Of a stretch of 50,400 nucleotides of DNA, positions 1 to 7,574 are shown one piece after another. Position numbers and translations under genes: made by a program. This stretch comes from Bradyrhizobium monzae. Lineage in GTDB: Bacteria; Pseudomonadota; Alphaproteobacteria; Rhizobiales; Xanthobacteraceae. The DNA is taken from NCBI RefSeq assembly GCF_021458635.1, contig NZ_JAIRDQ010000020.1, positions 1 through 50,400 of the forward strand, given 5' to 3'. The notes under the pieces were generated by a model that worked only from the letters and a program-made list of their open reading frames with translations, was not told the DNA's origin and searched no databases. Numbering within the stretch: the stretch's first letter is position 1; the number at the start of each line of letters is the position of its first letter.

Positions 1-120
1 AAACAGGCCTTCATACAGGGAGGGCACGCACGAATTGTGATGCGCCATTTCAGAATGGGGCCAGCTTCACCGCAAAGCGTTTAATAATGGTTGAGTAAGT
101 GCAAAAGAACGGAACCAACA

Positions 121-155
121 AAGAGATAAGGCGCTCCGGACAAGCCGAAGCGCCT
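121..155 (-). terminator. Probable terminator after the chpT-like gene
   Basis: Read on the minus strand, 155-129 forms an 11-bp stem with one G-T pair and a 5-nt loop, followed by a T-rich run (TATCTCTTT). It lies about 40 bases past the stop codon of the leftward phosphotransferase gene. The T-tract is imperfect, so this is a moderate call. The remaining sequence from 1 to 120 shows no convincing gene. Confidence 0.5.
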
Positions 156-194
156 CGTAAAGATTCGATTAACGTCTGAGAGCGATGGGCGCGC

Positions 195-848
195 TTACGA
201 CGCGGCAATGATGATGGCTTCGCCTTCCAGCTTGAGCGTCACGGTGAGCCCGCAGGCCTGCGCCAACAGCCGCGTGTAATAAGGCTGGATCGCGTGCGCG
301 TCTGCAGCCGGCCCGCGCTCGCCGCTCAGAAGCTCGGAGATGTTCTGCGGCAGGCGTGCGTTGTGTCCGGTCGCAGTGATGCGGAAGCTCATCGTCTCGC
401 CCTCCCCGATCGGATCGATCGTGAGCATGCCGCCGCGCGGGATCGTGTGCTGGGACACGACCAGCATATTGAGCAGCAGCTTGACGCGATTCTTCGGCAG
501 CAGCAGCCGCGGCAGGTTCCACGCAATCGTGCACTTGCCGTCCTCGATGTGGCCGCGCGCCATGGTCTGGGCATCGCCGAGGTCGATCTGTGCGCCGGAG
601 GAGCCGGCCGCGCCGAAGGCGAGGCGGCAGAACTGCAGGCGGGCGGAGGCCGTCTTCGCACTCTTGCGAATCAGGTCGAGCGCGAATTCGCGGTCCTCGG
701 GCTTGGGATCATCATCGAGCACTTCGAGGCCATTGACGATGGCGCCGACCGGGCTGATGAGATCATGGCAGACCCGCGAGCACAGGAGCGCCGCGAGTTC
801 GAGCGCATCGGGAGCAGTAGCGGTAGCGGGTGACGGAGCGTCAGACAT
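195..848 (-). CDS. chpT: ChpT-like histidine phosphotransferase
   Basis: A 217-residue cytoplasmic protein. The region LLCSRVCHDLISPVGAI, with the likely phospho-accepting His28, matches the degenerate dimerisation/phosphotransfer domain of the ChpT family, and the rest fits its CA-like C-terminal domain. In Caulobacter ChpT relays phosphate from CckA to CtrA and CpdR in cell-cycle control, so the same role is inferred here. An in-frame extension reaches 968, but I chose the ATG at 848 because AGGAACC precedes it and the extra 40 residues are low-quality arginine-rich sequence. The gene stands alone, is divergent from cysQ and has a terminator-like hairpin downstream. It belongs to the conserved alphaproteobacterial core. 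Confidence 0.85.
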   Translation of the reverse strand: MSDAPSPATATAPDALELAALLCSRVCHDLISPVGAIVNGLEVLDDDPKPEDREFALDLIRKSAKTASARLQFCRLAFGAAGSSGAQIDLGDAQTMARGHIEDGKCTIAWNLPRLLLPKNRVKLLLNMLVVSQHTIPRGGMLTIDPIGEGETMSFRITATGHNARLPQNISELLSGERGPAADAHAIQPYYTRLLAQACGLTVTLKLEGEAIIIAAS

Positions 849-1020
849 AAAGGGTTCCTGGAATTGCACGGCGCGAACGCGGCGAATCAAGCATGCTTGA
901 CGGATGGCAGGGGTTCTAACATTCGCAAGCCTGTGGCAGCTAGCTTGCGATCGGATCGAAGCGGCCATAAAGCCGCGGGCGAATCAGTTGAGCGGGAATG
1001 GAATTGCCAATGAATGAGGC

Positions 1021-1851
1021 ATGCAGGTGAGGATTATCGACGGCGAGGCCGCATCCCGGCTGATGGAGCCCCTGACCGCGCTGGTGGTTCGGGCCGGCGA
1101 GGCGATTCTCGCGGTCAATCGCGCGGCGATGCGGGTCGACGGCAAGCAGGATGGCTCGCCGGTCACCGAGGCCGACCTCGCCGCCGACCGGATCATTGCG
1201 GAGGGGCTGGCCCGGCTTGCGAACGACGTGCCGTCGCTCTCGGAGGAACGCTGCCAGCTCGCTTCGCCGCCGTTTCGCGGCAGCTTCTTCCTGATCGACC
1301 CGCTTGACGGCACCAAGGAGTTCGTCGCCGGTCGCGACGAGTTCACGGTCAACCTCGCCCTCGTGACCGAGGGCATGCCGCTGCTCGGCATCGTCGCCGC
1401 GCCCGCGCTCGGGCTGCTCTGGCGCGGCATCGTCGGCCGCGGCGCCGAGCGCGTGACGTTTCACGGCACCGCAATCGGCGCGGCCGAGCCGATCCGGACC
1501 CGCAAACTGCCCGGGCACGGCGAGCCCTGGGTCGCGGCGGTGAGCCGCTCGCACGGCGACCCCAAAAGCGAAGCATTCATCGACAGCCGGCCCAACGCGG
1601 TCAGAAAGACGTGCGGCTCGGCGGTCAAATTCGGCCGGATCGCCGAGGGCAGCGCCGACATCTATCCCCGCTTCGGGCCGACCTGCGAATGGGACGTCGG
1701 CGCGGGCTGCGCCGTGGTGACGGCAGCCGGCGGCAAGGTGACCGACGGCAAGGGCGGCGAGATCCGGTTCGGCGAACGTGGCGATACCGGCTTCATCATC
1801 CCGGCCTTCGTCGCCTGGGGCGATGCCGCGGCGGTCATGCCTACTGACTGA
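1021..1851 (+). CDS. cysQ: 3'(2'),5'-bisphosphate nucleotidase CysQ
   Basis: A 276-residue protein of the inositol monophosphatase superfamily. CysQ hydrolyses 3'-phosphoadenosine 5'-phosphate to AMP, clearing the by-product of sulfate assimilation. The metal-binding core is visible: Glu76 in SEE, the DPLDGTKEF motif with Asp93 and Asp96, and the C-terminal W-D-x-G-A-G motif near residue 224. Length is normal for the family. The ATG at 1021 follows a GAGG-like site. The 3' end overlaps the stop region of the convergent YHS-domain gene by 11 bases. Inositol monophosphatase activity cannot be excluded, but the TKEF form of the motif favours CysQ. Confidence 0.9.
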   Translation: MQVRIIDGEAASRLMEPLTALVVRAGEAILAVNRAAMRVDGKQDGSPVTEADLAADRIIAEGLARLANDVPSLSEERCQLASPPFRGSFFLIDPLDGTKEFVAGRDEFTVNLALVTEGMPLLGIVAAPALGLLWRGIVGRGAERVTFHGTAIGAAEPIRTRKLPGHGEPWVAAVSRSHGDPKSEAFIDSRPNAVRKTCGSAVKFGRIAEGSADIYPRFGPTCEWDVGAGCAVVTAAGGKVTDGKGGEIRFGERGDTGFIIPAFVAWGDAAAVMPTD

Positions 1852-2374
1852 GCTGGTCCTGAAGCGCCGGCCAGCGCTTGCCGACTTCATACAGGAAGCG
1901 CTCGGGATTGGCGGCGAAGGCGTCGCGATTGTCTTCGCGGCTGAACAGATAGAGCCGCTGCTCCGAGATCACGAAGAAGCGGGGGTTGCCGGCGACGACG
2001 ACGCCACGCGCGATATCGGCCGGGTCGTAGCCGCCGAACTGCGGGCCATAGATTTCGGGATGGGCGAGAAAGGAGGCCCGATTGCCCTCGTTCCGGAACC
2101 GCCAGACCGCGCCCCAGAGGTTGGCCTCGTACTCCGCCGTCCCCTGCGCGGCGCCACCATCGACGAAATAGGCCACGGGATCGAAGCCTTCGATCGCGAC
2201 GCCCGAGAAACGATTGACGACGATCCGCTCGGTGGTGGCGGCCTGGGTCGGCACTCCGGAGCAGGCGAGCCAAATGCCCGCCAGCAGGCAGACCAGACGG
2301 CCGATCAAGGCAATTCCGGGGCGCAAAGGGCTATCTTCCTGCCGTTGTGCCGTCATAGTTGCTGCGGATAACAT
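1841..2374 (-). CDS. Exported YHS-domain protein
   Basis: A 177-residue protein whose hydrophobic stretch at about residues 20-45 ends in a signal-peptidase-like site, so export is likely. The mature part carries a YHS-type domain: GFDPVAYF, then a tryptophan-rich WGAVWRFRNEGNRASF segment and a GGY repeat. YHS proteins are often linked to metals or redox enzymes, but no specific function is known for this small exported type. A second ATG at 2356 gives a more ordinary signal peptide. It converges with cysQ and overlaps it by 11 bases. Family assignment is sound; role unknown. Confidence 0.8.
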   Translation of the reverse strand: MLSAATMTAQRQEDSPLRPGIALIGRLVCLLAGIWLACSGVPTQAATTERIVVNRFSGVAIEGFDPVAYFVDGGAAQGTAEYEANLWGAVWRFRNEGNRASFLAHPEIYGPQFGGYDPADIARGVVVAGNPRFFVISEQRLYLFSREDNRDAFAANPERFLYEVGKRWPALQDQLSQ

Positions 2375-2467
2375 TCGAGTCGAGGGGACATCCGGTGCAA
2401 CCTAGAACCGTGCCTGTTGGCGTCAGGTTAAGGGAAGCGGACCGGGATCGATACCAGGGGTTCTTTT

Positions 2468-3076
2468 ATGACTTTCGCATCACGCCTTGCCGCAGTGGCG
2501 CTCCTAGCGCTGGCTGGCTGGATCGTGCCGGCCTCCGCCCAGACGGCGGCGCCGCCGCCGGACCTGCCGCCGCCGCAGCGGACCCCGACGCCCAACACCT
2601 ATGGGCCGGACGAACTCGTCAACGCCGGCCATCGCTTCTTCGGCAACGTGTCGCGCGGCCTCGCCTCGATCATCGAGAAAGCGGTCAGCCAATGGGGCCT
2701 GCCGAACGGCTATATCCTCGGCGAGGAAGGCTCCGGCGCCTTCGTCGCCGGCCTGCGCTATGGCGAAGGCACGCTCTACACCAAGAACGCCGGCGACCTG
2801 CGCGTCTACTGGCAGGGTCCGTCGCTCGGCTTCGACTGGGGCGGCGACGGCGCGCGCACCATGACGCTGGTCTATAACCTGCCCGCCACCAACGCGATCT
2901 ACCAGCGCTTCGCCGGCCTCGACGGCTCGGCTTACATCATCGGCGGCTTCGGCATGACGGCGCTGACCGCCAACAACATCGTGCTGGTGCCGATCCGCTC
3001 CGGCCTCGGTCTGCGGCTGGGCGCCAATATCGGCTACCTCAAATACACGCCGCGGGCGACCTGGAACCCATTCTAG
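2468..3076 (+). CDS. DUF1134 periplasmic protein (EipA family)
   Basis: A 202-residue protein with a clear Sec signal peptide (residues 1-24, cleavage after PASA). A proline-rich linker and a compact glycine-rich domain follow, ending in YLKYTPRATWNPF, the usual C-terminus of DUF1134 proteins. In Brucella the DUF1134 protein EipA is periplasmic and supports envelope integrity, so a similar role is inferred. The start at 2468 lies after a GG-rich leader (ggggttctttt). It stands between the YHS gene and the coiled-coil gene in an ordinary core setting. Confidence 0.85.
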   Translation: MTFASRLAAVALLALAGWIVPASAQTAAPPPDLPPPQRTPTPNTYGPDELVNAGHRFFGNVSRGLASIIEKAVSQWGLPNGYILGEEGSGAFVAGLRYGEGTLYTKNAGDLRVYWQGPSLGFDWGGDGARTMTLVYNLPATNAIYQRFAGLDGSAYIIGGFGMTALTANNIVLVPIRSGLGLRLGANIGYLKYTPRATWNPF

Positions 3077-3194
3077 GGCTCCCCTCTCCGATCCAGCTCA
3101 GGATTCACGTTAACAACAGGGCAGGGCTGGCTTTTTGCCGGCCCGCCATGCATTGTCTTTGGTAAATTTTTCCTTGTTTTTGGAGTTCTGATCC

Positions 3195-4490
3195 ATGGTC
3201 GAACCGATCATGTACCTGGCGATCGGTTTCCTGCTGTCGATGCTGTGCGGGCTTGCCATCGTGCCGCTGGTGCATAACCGCGCGGTCCGCCTGACCACGC
3301 GCCGGCTCGAGGCCGCCACGCCGCTGTCGATGGCGGAGATCCAGGCCGACAAGGACCAGCTCCGCGCCGAATTCGCGATGTCGGCGCGCCGGCTCGAGAT
3401 GAGCGTCGACCAGCTCAAGAGCAAGACCACGAGCCAGCTCGCCGAACTCGGCAAGAAGAGCGACGCCATCAACCGCATGAAGATCGAGCTCGGCGAGAAG
3501 AACGCCACGATCTTCGCGCTGGAGGCGCGCGAGAAGGCGGTGAAGGAGCAGCTCCGCGCCACCGAGGAGGAATTCAACGCCAAGACCGCAGCCTTGCGCG
3601 AGGCCGAGATTGCGCTGAGCAACAAGCAGGGCGAGCTCGCAAAAATCAACTCCGAACTGTCCGACCGCTCGATGATGGCGGAGAGCCGCCAGGTCGAGCT
3701 GATCGCGGTGCGCGCCCAGATCGAGGACTTGAAGAACCGCGTCGGCGATGCCGAGAAGGAATTCACCGCCACGCAGGCGCGGCTGACGCAGGAACGCACG
3801 GAATCGGAGACCGCCTCGCGCGAGCTCGGCGACGCGCGTGGCCGCGTCGAGAATCTGAGCCAGCGCGTCACCGAACTCGATCGCCAGCTCATCGTGCAGG
3901 TGAAGGAAGCCGAGATGCTGTCCGGCCGCGTCGCCGATCTCGAAGGCCGCCTCGCCACGCAAGGCAAGCTGCTTGCCGAGCGCGACTATGAGAACAACCA
4001 GCTGCGCCAGACCAACGAAGGCGCCGAGCGCACCATCAAGGAGCTGCGCGTCGAGATCGCCGCGTTGAGCGGTGGCAAGTCGTCGGCTGCGTTCGAGACG
4101 ATGCGCGCGGAGAAGGCCGCGCTGGAAGAACAGCTCGGCACCGCACGTGACGAGCGCGCCAAGCTCCAGCGCGACATCAATGCGATCCAGCAGCAGGCGG
4201 AGAGCTCCTGGGCGACCGAGCGCATGGAGAACGCGCTGCTGCGCGAGCGCATCAACGACATCGCCGCCGAGGTGGCAAAACTCGCGATGCAGCTCGAGGG
4301 CCCGAACTCGCCGATCGAGGCACTGCTGGCCGCCGAGGCTGGCCAGCCGCCGAAACCCGCGCCGCGCCCGGCCAATGGCGCCGCGACCAATGGCGCCGCA
4401 GCCGCCCTCCCCGAAGGCGGCGGAACGCTCGCCGAGCGCATCCGCGCACTGCAGGCCCACGCCTCCCGCGCCCGCCAGCAGGGCGCGTAA
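3195..4490 (+). CDS. Membrane-anchored coiled-coil protein
   Basis: A 431-residue protein with one N-terminal membrane segment (about residues 5-26), then a charged helix-forming body from about 45 to 350. That body is rich in E, K, R, Q and L with heptad spacing, indicating a long cytoplasmic coiled coil. The tail is alanine/proline-rich (about 360-400) and ends in a short charged helix. No enzymatic motif is visible. Such proteins occur in Bradyrhizobium relatives as uncharacterised core proteins; a structural or envelope-associated role is only a guess. The ATG at 3195 follows a GGAG-containing leader. Confidence 0.8.
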   Translation: MVEPIMYLAIGFLLSMLCGLAIVPLVHNRAVRLTTRRLEAATPLSMAEIQADKDQLRAEFAMSARRLEMSVDQLKSKTTSQLAELGKKSDAINRMKIELGEKNATIFALEAREKAVKEQLRATEEEFNAKTAALREAEIALSNKQGELAKINSELSDRSMMAESRQVELIAVRAQIEDLKNRVGDAEKEFTATQARLTQERTESETASRELGDARGRVENLSQRVTELDRQLIVQVKEAEMLSGRVADLEGRLATQGKLLAERDYENNQLRQTNEGAERTIKELRVEIAALSGGKSSAAFETMRAEKAALEEQLGTARDERAKLQRDINAIQQQAESSWATERMENALLRERINDIAAEVAKLAMQLEGPNSPIEALLAAEAGQPPKPAPRPANGAATNGAAAALPEGGGTLAERIRALQAHASRARQQGA

Positions 4491-4565
4491 GCAGGCCGAA
4501 ATCCGGCCTCGCCGCGGATTTAAGACACCGAAGCAAGGTTTTCCGACCTCAAGCCGCCTGAAAAC

Positions 4566-4594
4566 TTGACACTTCTAGCCCGCACTTCTAAATC
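4566..4594 (+). promoter_or_regulatory. Possible promoter of tRNA-Val
   Basis: A perfect TTGACA at 4566-4571 is followed after 17 bases by TAAATC at 4589-4594, a weak -10 match. The tRNA begins 57 bases further on. Spacing and position fit a housekeeping promoter, although the -10 element is poor. A 7-bp inverted repeat (AGCCCGC/GCGGGCT) overlaps it. Confidence 0.4.
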
Positions 4595-4650
4595 GCGGGC
4601 TCCGATGCGCCGGCCGGCCGATGAGGTCCGGCCGTCTGCATGATGGTCCC

Positions 4651-4725
4651 GGGCGCATAGCTCAGCGGGAGAGCGTTCCCTTCACACGGGAGAGGTCCAA
4701 GGTTCGATCCCTTGTGCGCCCACCA
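4651..4725 (+). tRNA. tRNA-Val (anticodon CAC)
   Basis: A complete 75-base cloverleaf. The acceptor stem GGGCGCA pairs with TGCGCCC at 4715-4721, the anticodon loop is TTCACAC (anticodon CAC), the T-arm is GGTTCGATCC and CCA is encoded at 4723-4725. tRNA 3' ends are common integration targets, and gene content changes from core to accessory just after this one. Confidence 0.95.
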
Positions 4726-4771
4726 TTAGACCAAGAAATTCAACAATTTAGAAGATCGATTCCCCGGAAGT

Positions 4772-4794
4772 GTGCCCCGAAAAGTGCGGGGCAC
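4772..4794. repeat. Perfect 8-bp hairpin after the tRNA
   Basis: GTGCCCCG and CGGGGCAC flank a 7-base loop, 47 bases past the tRNA. There is no T-run after it, so it is not a typical terminator. The stretch 4726-4953 holds no convincing gene. It could be the tRNA 3' processing or termination region, or part of an element end. Confidence 0.5.
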
Positions 4795-4953
4795 AACAGG
4801 GGCACACCTCCAATTCGGCTCCTCTCAAGAAAAAATGGCTCGGCGTCGTTACAAGGCTCAACGGACGCCTCGGTTAGGGCATGGTGCTGGTCGAGCTGCG
4901 CTATGCTTCACGCCGAAGACGCCCAAGCTTGGTGAGGCATAAAGGATGGAAGC

Positions 4954-5562
4954 GTGCAGGAGAGCGTGAAGGCGCGGATTCAGACCGACGCCAAAATTTA
5001 CATCCACAACGACCTTTCCCAAGGAGCGACCTATTTTCACGAAGTCATTGAGGAGAAGCTGAAGAAGGGCGACCGCGAGGGTATCGGCTTCGACGGCATG
5101 GCCTGCGCGCTCATGATTGCCTTTGCCTTCGAGGCGAACCTCAACTTCATGGGCAACAAACTCTTCCAGAACGGCAAACTCACGTCGTGGGACGAGATGG
5201 CCAAACTCTCGAAGAAACGCGACAAGGTCTTCAAAGCGATCGGCATAGCCGTCGAAGAAGACAAGCGCCCGCTCAGTTCCATGATGAGGATGAAGAAGCT
5301 GCGTGACACTCTGGCTCATGGGAAGCCTGCAGAGTTCAAGACCGAAGAGGAGAAGGAGGGCACGCGCGAGGAGCTGACGAAAGGCTCCGTATTAGCCGCC
5401 GACTGGCAGGGAGAAATAAAGCCGGAAGTCGTTGCCGAGTGTTTGTCCGACCTTGATGACTTATGGAAGCAAATGGTGAAAGCTTCGGGCATCCCGGTGA
5501 TTGAAACCATCACCCAGGGCGAGAAGACGGTCTCGTTTAAGGAAGTGGTGCAAAAGAGATAA
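4954..5562 (+). CDS. HEPN-like all-helical protein
   Basis: A 202-residue soluble protein predicted to be nearly all helical. Residues 113-123 (MKKLRDTLAHG) contain Arg117-x4-His122, the R-x4-6-H signature of HEPN domains, many of which are RNases in toxin-antitoxin and defence systems. The signature sits late in a helix preceded by a hydrophobic helix (about 48-66), as in that fold. The GTG start at 4954 follows AAAGGA. No antitoxin partner such as an MNT nucleotidyltransferase is adjacent. Base composition is less GC-rich than the core genes to the left. Family assignment rests on a short motif, so nuclease activity is an inference. Confidence 0.6.
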   Translation: MQESVKARIQTDAKIYIHNDLSQGATYFHEVIEEKLKKGDREGIGFDGMACALMIAFAFEANLNFMGNKLFQNGKLTSWDEMAKLSKKRDKVFKAIGIAVEEDKRPLSSMMRMKKLRDTLAHGKPAEFKTEEEKEGTREELTKGSVLAADWQGEIKPEVVAECLSDLDDLWKQMVKASGIPVIETITQGEKTVSFKEVVQKR

Positions 5563-5615
5563 AGGCTCGATAGCCGCACAAGAACGTGCGACGGTCGACT
5601 ACGAAAAACGTCGCA

Positions 5616-6041
5616 TCAGACTCGCTTTGGTGTCGGCAACGCCTGCATCAGCAAAACGGCGCTCCCACCCAACACGCTGTACGGACCGAAGCTCGTGTAG
5701 TTGCGCACCGATTTCATCGCGAGCCGTTCATAGACCGTCTCGTGAAGTTGCGCAGAGTCCGGCACGCCGCGGACCGCTTTCGACCCATGGAGCACGTTCC
5801 CGCCCATCCCGACCATGCATTCGTCGTGCATCATTCCATCGGCCGACGGATAGAGCCGCAGCAGGCTCTTGTCGACGATCACGCGACCAGCCTCGGGGAT
5901 CTTCTCGGCGATGAATTCCACTATCCAGTCGAGCGTGATGTCTGACAGCCGCGACTCGCTCTCAGGATAGCTCCCGCCGATCTCGGCGTGGTTACCCGCG
6001 AACCAGATCTGATAGAGGCATGCCGTACCTGGTACGGTCAT
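5616..6041 (-). pseudogene. Truncated DUF2235 hydrolase (C-terminal part)
   Basis: A 141-residue frame that resembles only the C-terminal half of DUF2235 proteins, alpha/beta hydrolase-like proteins related to Tle1-type phospholipases. The diagnostic segment is IWFAGNHAEIGGSYPE followed by RLSDITLDWIVEF. The N-terminal half, including the GxSxGA-type nucleophile elbow, is missing. An ATG at 6041 with GAAGGA upstream could still allow translation. It begins 10 bases after the stop of the GST gene on the same strand, so a deletion has probably fused it to that transcript. Loss of hydrolase function is inferred from the missing half. Confidence 0.65.
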
Positions 6042-6050
6042 AGAGGTCCT

Positions 6051-6716
6051 TCATTTCGTCTTGCCTGCCATTTCGATCGTCGCAAAATTGAGATCGTAGC
6101 GGCCTGAAAAAAGAGGCTGATAGCCGGGCAGGCTTTCTATTCGCGCAAGCCAAGGCGGGAGATTTTGAAACGTCTCCAAATCGATCCCGCCCATACTTGC
6201 AAGACGCGTGTACGGATAAAGGGCCACATCGGCAATACTCGGATGAGTTTGCGTGGCGATCCAGCCAGAACGGCCCTGCCTTGCAAGTTGCTCATCCAAC
6301 AAGTGCAAGGCATGCTCTGCTTCGGCCTTAAAACGAACCATATCTTCGTCTCCAGCTCCACGGTCACGACGAAGGCTTAGATGTAGCCGCAATTGCGCCA
6401 ATGGATGCATGTGCTGTGATTGCTCGAACGACAACCACATCAACACGTATGCCTGATCGAGGGCGGCGACGGGCCACCACGGCGTTCCAAGAGCTAGAAA
6501 TTGCAGGATGGCAATAGATTCGCCGATGGTGCACCCATCCTTGAGCTCCAAGATCGGAACCATGCCAAGCGGACTACGTTTGAGAAACTCCGGATCGTCG
6601 AGGTCACCTCGCTTGATCGACAACGTAACCCTTTCCAGGGGTATATTCAGAAGCCCGGCGAGGAGTCGGATCTTCCAGGCATTCCCCGATCGTTGCGTAT
6701 CGTAGAGCTTCATCAT
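6051..6716 (-). CDS. Glutathione S-transferase family protein
   Basis: About 221 residues with a thioredoxin-like N-terminal domain (MMKLYDTQRSGNAWKIRLL, then SPLGMVPILELKDG with the cis-proline and GESIAIL glutathione-contact segment). A helical C-terminal domain with PSIADVALYPYTR follows. GSTs conjugate glutathione to electrophiles or act as glutathione-dependent isomerases; the substrate is unknown. The frame extends upstream to a TTG at 6764, but the paired ATGs at 6716/6713 match where family members begin. It lies downstream of the XRE-cupin regulator on the same strand. Confidence 0.8.
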   Translation of the reverse strand: MMKLYDTQRSGNAWKIRLLAGLLNIPLERVTLSIKRGDLDDPEFLKRSPLGMVPILELKDGCTIGESIAILQFLALGTPWWPVAALDQAYVLMWLSFEQSQHMHPLAQLRLHLSLRRDRGAGDEDMVRFKAEAEHALHLLDEQLARQGRSGWIATQTHPSIADVALYPYTRLASMGGIDLETFQNLPPWLARIESLPGYQPLFSGRYDLNFATIEMAGKTK

Positions 6717-6919
6717 TCTGCACGCTGTGGGGAAGTTTGCCGATCCATCGTTGATGACCGTCAATTTTTTCTGCCTCTCGTTACGCGCGGTGATCCGCGT
6801 GGAGGGCCTCGATCCTGCGTATCGTCCAGCTCCGGTGATGAACGGCGATTCGTTTCCAGCTCATGCTTGAGCTCGGCGATTTTCGTCGTCGAATTGACAA
6901 CGTCACTCCCCGACAAATC

Positions 6920-7453
6920 TCAGGTCTCCTTTGTTGCGATCACCACCAGTGCGGACGCGGCCTCCGACGAGAGAGCGGTCAGCTTGTGAGGAATCGTTGA
7001 ATCGAACTGCACGCAGTCGCCCGAATAAAGGACTTCCTTTCGCCTTCCGATGAGAAGTTCGATCTTGCCGGTCAGAATGAAAAGGATTTCCTCGCCTTCA
7101 TGATGACTCATGATCCGGCCCCGTTTTGCCGTTTTCGTGGGTCGAACAATGAAGGCGCGCATGATGCGATCCGGTGCCAGCCCGGCAACCAGTGACAAAT
7201 ATGTCGTGGCATCTCCTGGCTTGCCATTCTCTGCTCGCACGATGGCTACCGGATCCTTGTCGTCCTGTTGTCCGTACAGCCGGTCAAGGGACGTACCCAG
7301 TGCTTCGGCTATCTTGAGCGCTGAACCAATCGAGGGCGACGAGAGACCGCGCTCCAGCTTGGACAGGTAACTTCTTGTCAGCCCCGAATCGGCCGCAAGT
7401 TGCTCGAGGGTCATCCCGCTTTGGACGCGGAGGAATTTCAGATTGAGGGTCAT
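6920..7453 (-). CDS. XRE-cupin transcriptional regulator
   Basis: About 177 residues: an N-terminal XRE helix-turn-helix (MTLEQLAADSGLTRSYLSKLERG, residues about 14-36) and a C-terminal cupin barrel with GRIMSHHEGEEILFILTG and GDCVQF motifs. Members typically sense a small ligand in the cupin and repress nearby catabolic genes. I place the start at the ATG at 7453; a GTG at 7480 in the same frame is an alternative. The upstream gap carries direct and inverted repeats that could be its operator. A broken near-copy exists at 47.7-48.15 kb. Confidence 0.85.
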   Translation of the reverse strand: MTLNLKFLRVQSGMTLEQLAADSGLTRSYLSKLERGLSSPSIGSALKIAEALGTSLDRLYGQQDDKDPVAIVRAENGKPGDATTYLSLVAGLAPDRIMRAFIVRPTKTAKRGRIMSHHEGEEILFILTGKIELLIGRRKEVLYSGDCVQFDSTIPHKLTALSSEAASALVVIATKET

Positions 7454-7513
7454 ATCAATCGAATCAGCAAAATGGAGCACGCGAGACGCTCGAGCCCAAT
7501 CTGTGTGATATTC

Positions 7514-7548
7514 TGCCCCAGATCAACACTGCCCCAGTCTGGCGCAGT
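7514..7548. promoter_or_regulatory. Repeat cluster upstream of the XRE-cupin gene
   Basis: CTGCCCCAG occurs twice as a direct repeat (7514-7522 and 7530-7538, 16-base period). CTGCCCCAGA at 7514 is also matched by an inverted copy TCTGGCGCAG at 7539-7548 with one mismatch. The cluster sits 60-95 bases upstream of the XRE-cupin start, so an operator is the simplest reading. It could alternatively serve as a termination hairpin for the reductase transcript. Confidence 0.4.
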
Positions 7549-7574
7549 CATCGGCATCACCTTGGGAAGGCAAA

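Noticed and set aside
3124..3144. Hairpin GGGCTGGC-TTTTT-GCCGGCCC as a terminator
   Set aside because: It contains a G-T pair and the T-run is in the loop rather than after the stem, so it is not a convincing terminator.
3105..4460. A 451-codon open frame antisense to the coiled-coil gene
   Set aside because: It is rich in H, R, L and A with no family match, mirrors the codon pattern of the GC-rich coiled-coil gene and has no ribosome site. The sense gene has a membrane anchor and clean heptads.
4621..4935. Open frame of 104 codons running through the tRNA
   Set aside because: It reads through a complete tRNA gene and has no recognisable sequence afterwards.
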